Shown: piece after piece, positions 5,044 to 6,773 of the stretch | Numbering within the stretch: the first letter of the stretch is position 1 | How the letters are laid out: the number at the start of each line of letters is the position of its first letter | Position numbers and translations under genes: made by a program | From: Parcubacteria group bacterium Greene0416_79 | GTDB lineage: Bacteria > Patescibacteriota > Minisyncoccia > Phycocordibacterales > UBA10002 | Reading direction: 5' to 3' | NCBI GenBank assembly: GCA_007375655.1 | Contig: VMES01000051.1 | Coordinates: forward strand, 1-6,773 | Length of the DNA stretch: 6,773 nt | Notes under the pieces: generated by a model | Databases searched by the model: none | Seen by the model: only the letters and a program-made list of their open reading frames with translations | What the model was told of the DNA's origin: nothing

Positions 5044-5265
5044 CTAGAACTCATCCCAAAACCTACCATGACATATATAATAGAAGTCATTTCGCATCGT
5101 CGCCGCGCCATATTCGGTAAAAAACGGTTCATCCTCGGTCGGAGCAGCGTGCTACACCTCCCTCGTCTTCGCCGTTTTTTCCACGAATCTGGCGCGGCTT
5201 TGCCTGCCCGCCGAAGCCGCCTCGGCGCAGGCGGGGATTGCGATAGGTTTTGGGATAAGTTCTAA
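5044..5265. mobile_element. MITE-like hairpin element with 22-bp terminal inverted repeats (copy B)
   Basis: The left end (5044-5065, CTAGAACTCATCCCAAAACC plus TA) matches the reverse complement of 5244-5265 at 20 of 22 positions. A central hairpin pairs 5102-5127 with 5172-5198 almost completely (GCCGCGCCA, ATTCG and AAAAAACGG with their complements), and ATGAC/GTCAT forms another stem near the left end. It has no transposase gene. The ends follow the same CTAGA-N7-CCAAAACC pattern as the element at 2537-2705, so both look like members of one non-autonomous family. The right half also contains a separate GC-rich hairpin (5203-5235) with no mirror partner. Confidence 0.6.
5203..5235. repeat. 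REP-like GC-rich hairpin inside element B
   Basis: CCCGCC (5207-5212) pairs with GGCGGG (5230-5235), enclosing GCCG/CGGC (5216-5219 with 5223-5226). GCCTGC and GCAGGC allow an alternative pairing. From memory, CTGCCCGCCGAAGCC-type hairpins are frequent spacer repeats in Parcubacterial genomes. Only one clear copy lies in this window, with a GGCAGGCGGG fragment near 4363. Confidence 0.5.
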
Positions 5266-5328
5266 CCTTGCCATTCCGTCACGGTTGAGCTTTCTGGCTT
5301 TGTAGTGGTGAGTTCTTTCCGTTCGCGT

Positions 5329-5334
5329 TAGAAT
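5329..5334 (+). promoter_or_regulatory. Possible -10 and ribosome site before the HEPN-like gene
   Basis: TAGAAT (5329-5334) is followed by AGAAGGA and then CGT before the ATG at 5345. AGAAGGA could be a Shine-Dalgarno at a short distance, or the start point could be at its end, making the mRNA almost leaderless. No clear -35 is seen. Confidence 0.35.
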
Positions 5335-5344
5335 AGAAGGACGT

Positions 5345-5923
5345 ATGACGCTTGATGCTGTATTTGAGAAGATCTCCATTTTGTTTTCGCCGGCGCTGTG
5401 GGCTGCGTTTCCGGCGCGGTTTGACGCATTTTTGATTGCGTTCTCTCCGTATGGAACCGTGCTTTCGCTCCTATTTCTTACTGGCATCGTGTACTGTTTC
5501 CTGCGCTTGGAGCAGATTGTTGAGAAGACGCGCCACGAGGACCATCCGCACCTTGGTGAAGCCGAGGCGGGAGAGGAGCGCGCGCCTCCTGCTCCGCCGC
5601 AGACCGGCGTCGCGAAGCGGTTTGAACGAGTGCGCTTACACGTACATTCGGACAGAGAGAGCGACTGGCGGCTTGCGGTCTTGGAGGCGGACGTGCTTCT
5701 TGATGAGATGGTGACAGGTATGGGGTATCACGGCGATTCGCTCGGCGAGAAGCTCAAGGGCATAGAGCAGAGCGACTTCACGACGCTTGAAAAGGCGTGG
5801 GAGGCGCACGTGGTGCGAAACCGTATCGCGCACGAGGGGGCGGCGTTTGCATTGACGGAGCGGGAAGCCAAGCGGGTCATCGGACTTTACGAGGAGGTCT
5901 TTAGAGAATTCCAGTTCATCTGA
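5345..5923 (+). CDS. Single-pass membrane protein with C-terminal HEPN-like domain
   Basis: This is a complete 192-residue protein. Residues about 36-54 (SPYGTVLSLLFLTGIVYCF) form one membrane helix, preceded by an amphipathic stretch. Residues 55-95 are a charged, proline-rich linker (PPAPPQ at 81-86). Residues about 96-190 form an all-helical domain: DWRLAVLEADVLLDEMV, a GYHGDSLGEKLK turn, a helix ending AWEAHVVRNRIAHEG, and a last helix TEREAKRVIGLYEEVFREF. The RNRIAH segment (R158 to H163) matches the R-x4-H motif of HEPN domains, which include RNases of toxin-antitoxin and defence systems but also inactive scaffolds. From memory, proteins of this design are common and unnamed in Parcubacteria, and their role is unknown. 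The start at 5345 is supported by AGAAGGA just upstream. RNase activity is only a hypothesis. Confidence 0.75.
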   Translation: MTLDAVFEKISILFSPALWAAFPARFDAFLIAFSPYGTVLSLLFLTGIVYCFLRLEQIVEKTRHEDHPHLGEAEAGEERAPPAPPQTGVAKRFERVRLHVHSDRESDWRLAVLEADVLLDEMVTGMGYHGDSLGEKLKGIEQSDFTTLEKAWEAHVVRNRIAHEGAAFALTEREAKRVIGLYEEVFREFQFI

Positions 5924-5939
5924 ATGAAATGGAATTCTC
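5904..5939 (+). repeat. 10-bp inverted repeat enclosing the stop codon
   Basis: GAGAATTCCA (5904-5913) and TGGAATTCTC (5930-5939) pair perfectly around a 16-nt loop that holds the TGA stop (5921-5923). It could protect the mRNA end or slow the terminating ribosome. It has no T-run. Confidence 0.5.
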
Positions 5940-6065
5940 AACCTGCAACTTACAACCAACAACCGGCAACTGACAACGAATTGCGGGGTCGGGCCGCCTG
6001 AGGACAGGCGAGCCTCGCAAACTTTATTCTATAAATTTATGATTGCAGGTCGTCCTTAGGCGCAC

Positions 6066-6097
6066 CTCGCAAATTTTCCGGAGTAAAATTTGCGGGG
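6066..6097. repeat. Hairpin leading into 70-bp repeat copy 1
   Basis: CCTCGCAAATTTT (6066-6078) pairs with AAAATTTGCGGGG (6085-6097), with one G-T pair. The last 8 bases of the 3' arm are already the start of the 70-bp repeat. Confidence 0.5.
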
Positions 6098-6159
6098 CCG
6101 GGAATCGGTCACAAATCAGTTTGCGCCGCCGCGCAAACTGTTCGCGACCCCGGCTCGGC
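6090..6159. repeat. 70-bp direct repeat, copy 1
   Basis: Identical base for base to 6285-6354 (offset 195). It starts TTGCGGGGCCGGGAATCGG and ends ACCCCGGCTCGGC. Internally CAGTTTGCGC and GCGCAAACTG form a 10-bp stem with a 4-nt loop (6118-6141), and GCCGGG/CCCGGC can close it further out. A partial start of the repeat (TTGCGGGGTCGGG) also occurs at 5981-5993. Frames open across both copies exist but are low-complexity and arginine-rich. Confidence 0.85.
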
Positions 6160-6228
6160 ATTCCGCGAAACGCGGAATATGCCTGCGCCTTGCGATTCCC
6201 GACGCACGTGAAGCAGTTCACCTGCTTC
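6160..6228. repeat. Two short hairpins between the repeat copies
   Basis: ATTCCGCG (6160-6167) and CGCGGAAT (6171-6178) form a stem with an AAA loop. GAAGCAG (6210-6216) and CTGCTTC (6222-6228) form a second. CGATTCCCG at 6192-6200 mirrors CGGGAATCG inside the 70-bp repeat. Confidence 0.5.
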
Positions 6229-6242
6229 CCTCGCAACAGCAA

Positions 6243-6279
6243 CAACAGAAAAACCGCCTTGCGGACGGTTTTTCTGTTG
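6243..6279 (+). terminator. Strong bidirectional intrinsic terminator
   Basis: CAACAGAAAAACCG (6243-6256) pairs perfectly with CGGTTTTTCTGTTG (6266-6279). An inner CC/GG and a TTGC loop complete a GC-rich core followed by TTTTT on either strand. It can serve the plus-strand gene ending at 5923. A wider CCTCGCAAC/GTTGCGGGG pair extends it into the second 70-bp repeat. Confidence 0.7.
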
Positions 6280-6284
6280 GCTGG

Positions 6285-6354
6285 TTGCGGGGCCGGGAAT
6301 CGGTCACAAATCAGTTTGCGCCGCCGCGCAAACTGTTCGCGACCCCGGCTCGGC
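6285..6354. repeat. 70-bp direct repeat, copy 2
   Basis: This is a perfect second copy of 6090-6159, directly after the terminator and about 75 bp before the tRNA gene. Its first bases (GTTGCGGGG with the preceding G) pair with CCTCGCAAC at about 6228-6236, so, like copy 1, it begins as the 3' arm of a different hairpin. Confidence 0.85.
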
Positions 6355-6393
6355 TAGCTTTTAGGAAGAAGCATTTACATCTTACAAGAGATT

Positions 6394-6422
6394 TTGTTAA
6401 AAGTAAATTGATATAGTATATT
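6394..6422 (+). promoter_or_regulatory. Promoter for the tRNA gene
   Basis: TTGTTA (6394-6399), a 17-bp AT-rich spacer and TATATT (6417-6422) place the transcription start near 6429, only about 2 nt before the mature tRNA 5' end. Confidence 0.55.
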
Positions 6423-6430
6423 GAATAAAC

Positions 6431-6504
6431 GCCGGTGTAGTTCAACAGTAGAACGAGGGACTCATAAACCCTAAAAGATGGTGCGACTCCATCCGCCGGC
6501 ACCA
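6431..6504 (+). tRNA. tRNA with anticodon CAT (probably elongator Met), CCA encoded
   Basis: The cloverleaf folds completely. The acceptor is GCCGGTG (6431-6437) with CGCCGGC (6494-6500, one G-T pair), the D stem is GTTC/GAAC with a 7-nt loop AACAGTA, and the anticodon stem AGGGA/ACCCT carries loop CTCATAA (CAT at 6463-6465). A 4-nt variable region precedes the T stem GATGG/CCATC with loop TGCGACT, then discriminator A6501 and CCA 6502-6504. The G1-C72 pair and lack of initiator features argue for elongator Met. Ile2 (CAU modified by TilS) cannot be excluded. Oddities: A replaces G18 (6447), G replaces T55 (6483), and A31 faces A39 (6460, 6468). Confidence 0.88.
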
Positions 6505-6519
6505 CCGAAGGAAAGTTCT

Positions 6520-6565
6520 GGACATCTACTTGGACATCGGATGTCCAAGTGGATGTCTGTTTTTG
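6520..6565 (+). terminator. Intrinsic terminator after the tRNA
   Basis: GACATC (6521-6526), T, and ACTTGGACATC (6528-6538) pair with GATGTCCAAGT (6540-6550), G, and GATGTC (6552-6557): an 18-bp stem including one T-G pair with almost no loop. TGTTTTTG follows. The stem is built from the repeated units GACATC and GATGTC. Confidence 0.8.
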
Positions 6566-6585
6566 TAACGCCCTGCGTTGCTTGG

Positions 6586-6594
6586 TGTTATAAC
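6586..6594 (+). promoter_or_regulatory. Extended -10 box next to the start of the last gene
   Basis: TGT followed by TATAAC (6589-6594) lies 4 nt before the ATG at 6599. There is no good -35 and no ribosome site, so the transcript would be leaderless or nearly so. Confidence 0.35.
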
Positions 6595-6598
6595 TGGT

Positions 6599-6773
6599 AT
6601 GACCGATAAGGTGCACAGATTTTCTCTGTCCGTATTCTTCTCCTGTCTTTTCCCCTGCGCCGCACTGGTGCTCTTCTTCATCTGGAACGGCGGACCGCCC
6701 TCGCCGGTGTGGTTTCAGACCGCCGTCACTTTGTTTGTAGTTGGTCTGGCGGCGTTTCTTGTCTGGTTTGTCG
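6599..6773 (+). CDS. Small membrane protein, 3' end outside window
   Basis: An open frame of 58 codons runs from the ATG at 6599 to the right edge. It starts MTDKVHRFSLSVFFSC and has two hydrophobic helices, about residues 8-28 and 42-58, joined by a short NGGPPSPVW loop. I do not recognise the family. The start is supported by the TATAAC box just upstream and by the tRNA terminator ending at 6565. Many Patescibacteria encode similar small two-helix proteins. The C-terminus is needed to say more. Confidence 0.55.
   Translation, partial: MTDKVHRFSLSVFFSCLFPCAALVLFFIWNGGPPSPVWFQTAVTLFVVGLAAFLVWFV

Noticed and set aside
6090..6354. CRISPR array or integron attC sites
   Set aside because: There are only two full repeats, each 70 bp with strong internal hairpins and a 125-bp non-unique interval, so it is not a CRISPR. 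The ends do not match the GTTRRRY/RYYYAAC attC core, and no integrase or cas gene is present.
6043..6416. Open frames with a repeated GNRSQISLRRRANCS-type peptide
   Set aside because: The peptide repeat simply reflects the 70-bp DNA repeat. The frames cross hairpins and a terminator and lack a ribosome site.
6431..6504. Initiator tRNA-fMet
   Set aside because: It has GGG/CCC in the anticodon stem, but one pair away from the initiator position, and a normal G1-C72 pair. Initiator tRNAs have an unpaired 1-72.

Overview
The window looks like a chromosome fragment of a Candidate Phyla Radiation / Patescibacteria (Parcubacteria-like) bacterium. This is inferred from the protein types: a secreted multi-domain beta-rich protein with a short coiled-coil head, small DoxX membrane proteins, and a one-helix membrane protein with a C-terminal HEPN-like domain. 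A short-D-loop tRNA with encoded CCA, transcripts with little or no Shine-Dalgarno leader, and spacers crowded with hairpin repeats fit the same picture. No marker gene (16S, ribosomal protein) is present, so the assignment is tentative.

Layout. Positions 1-2251 (minus) hold most of a very large exported repeat-domain protein that runs off the left edge. Its upstream region (2252-2420) has a structured leader, a near-consensus minus-strand promoter, and a back-to-back plus-strand promoter that seems to drive a hairpin-rich RNA (about 2421-2536). A 169-bp hairpin element with 20-bp perfect terminal inverted repeats follows (2537-2705). It abuts a 5'-truncated doxX remnant and, past a 28-bp palindrome, a 5'-truncated arsR-type regulator remnant (to 3416). 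Then come msrA (3520-4077, minus), a 430-bp spacer full of inverted repeats, and an intact doxX-family gene (4509-4898, minus). A second, related hairpin element with 22-bp terminal repeats lies at 5044-5265. The plus strand then carries a membrane/HEPN-like protein (5345-5923), a hairpin array with a perfect 70-bp direct repeat and a terminator (5981-6354), a tRNA with anticodon CAT (6431-6504) with its own promoter and strong terminator, and the start of a small membrane protein running off the right edge.

How it fits together. DoxX proteins, MsrA and an ArsR-family regulator point to a small redox or oxidative-damage neighbourhood that has partly decayed: one doxX and the arsR are remnants, one doxX and msrA are intact. 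The most unusual content is non-coding: a two-member family of hairpin elements, a symmetric divergent promoter with a structured RNA, a 70-bp repeat pair embedded in a chain of hairpins, and a tRNA whose usual G18-U55 elbow pair is replaced by A18/G55. None of the regulatory or mobile-element claims could be tested here by database or folding searches.
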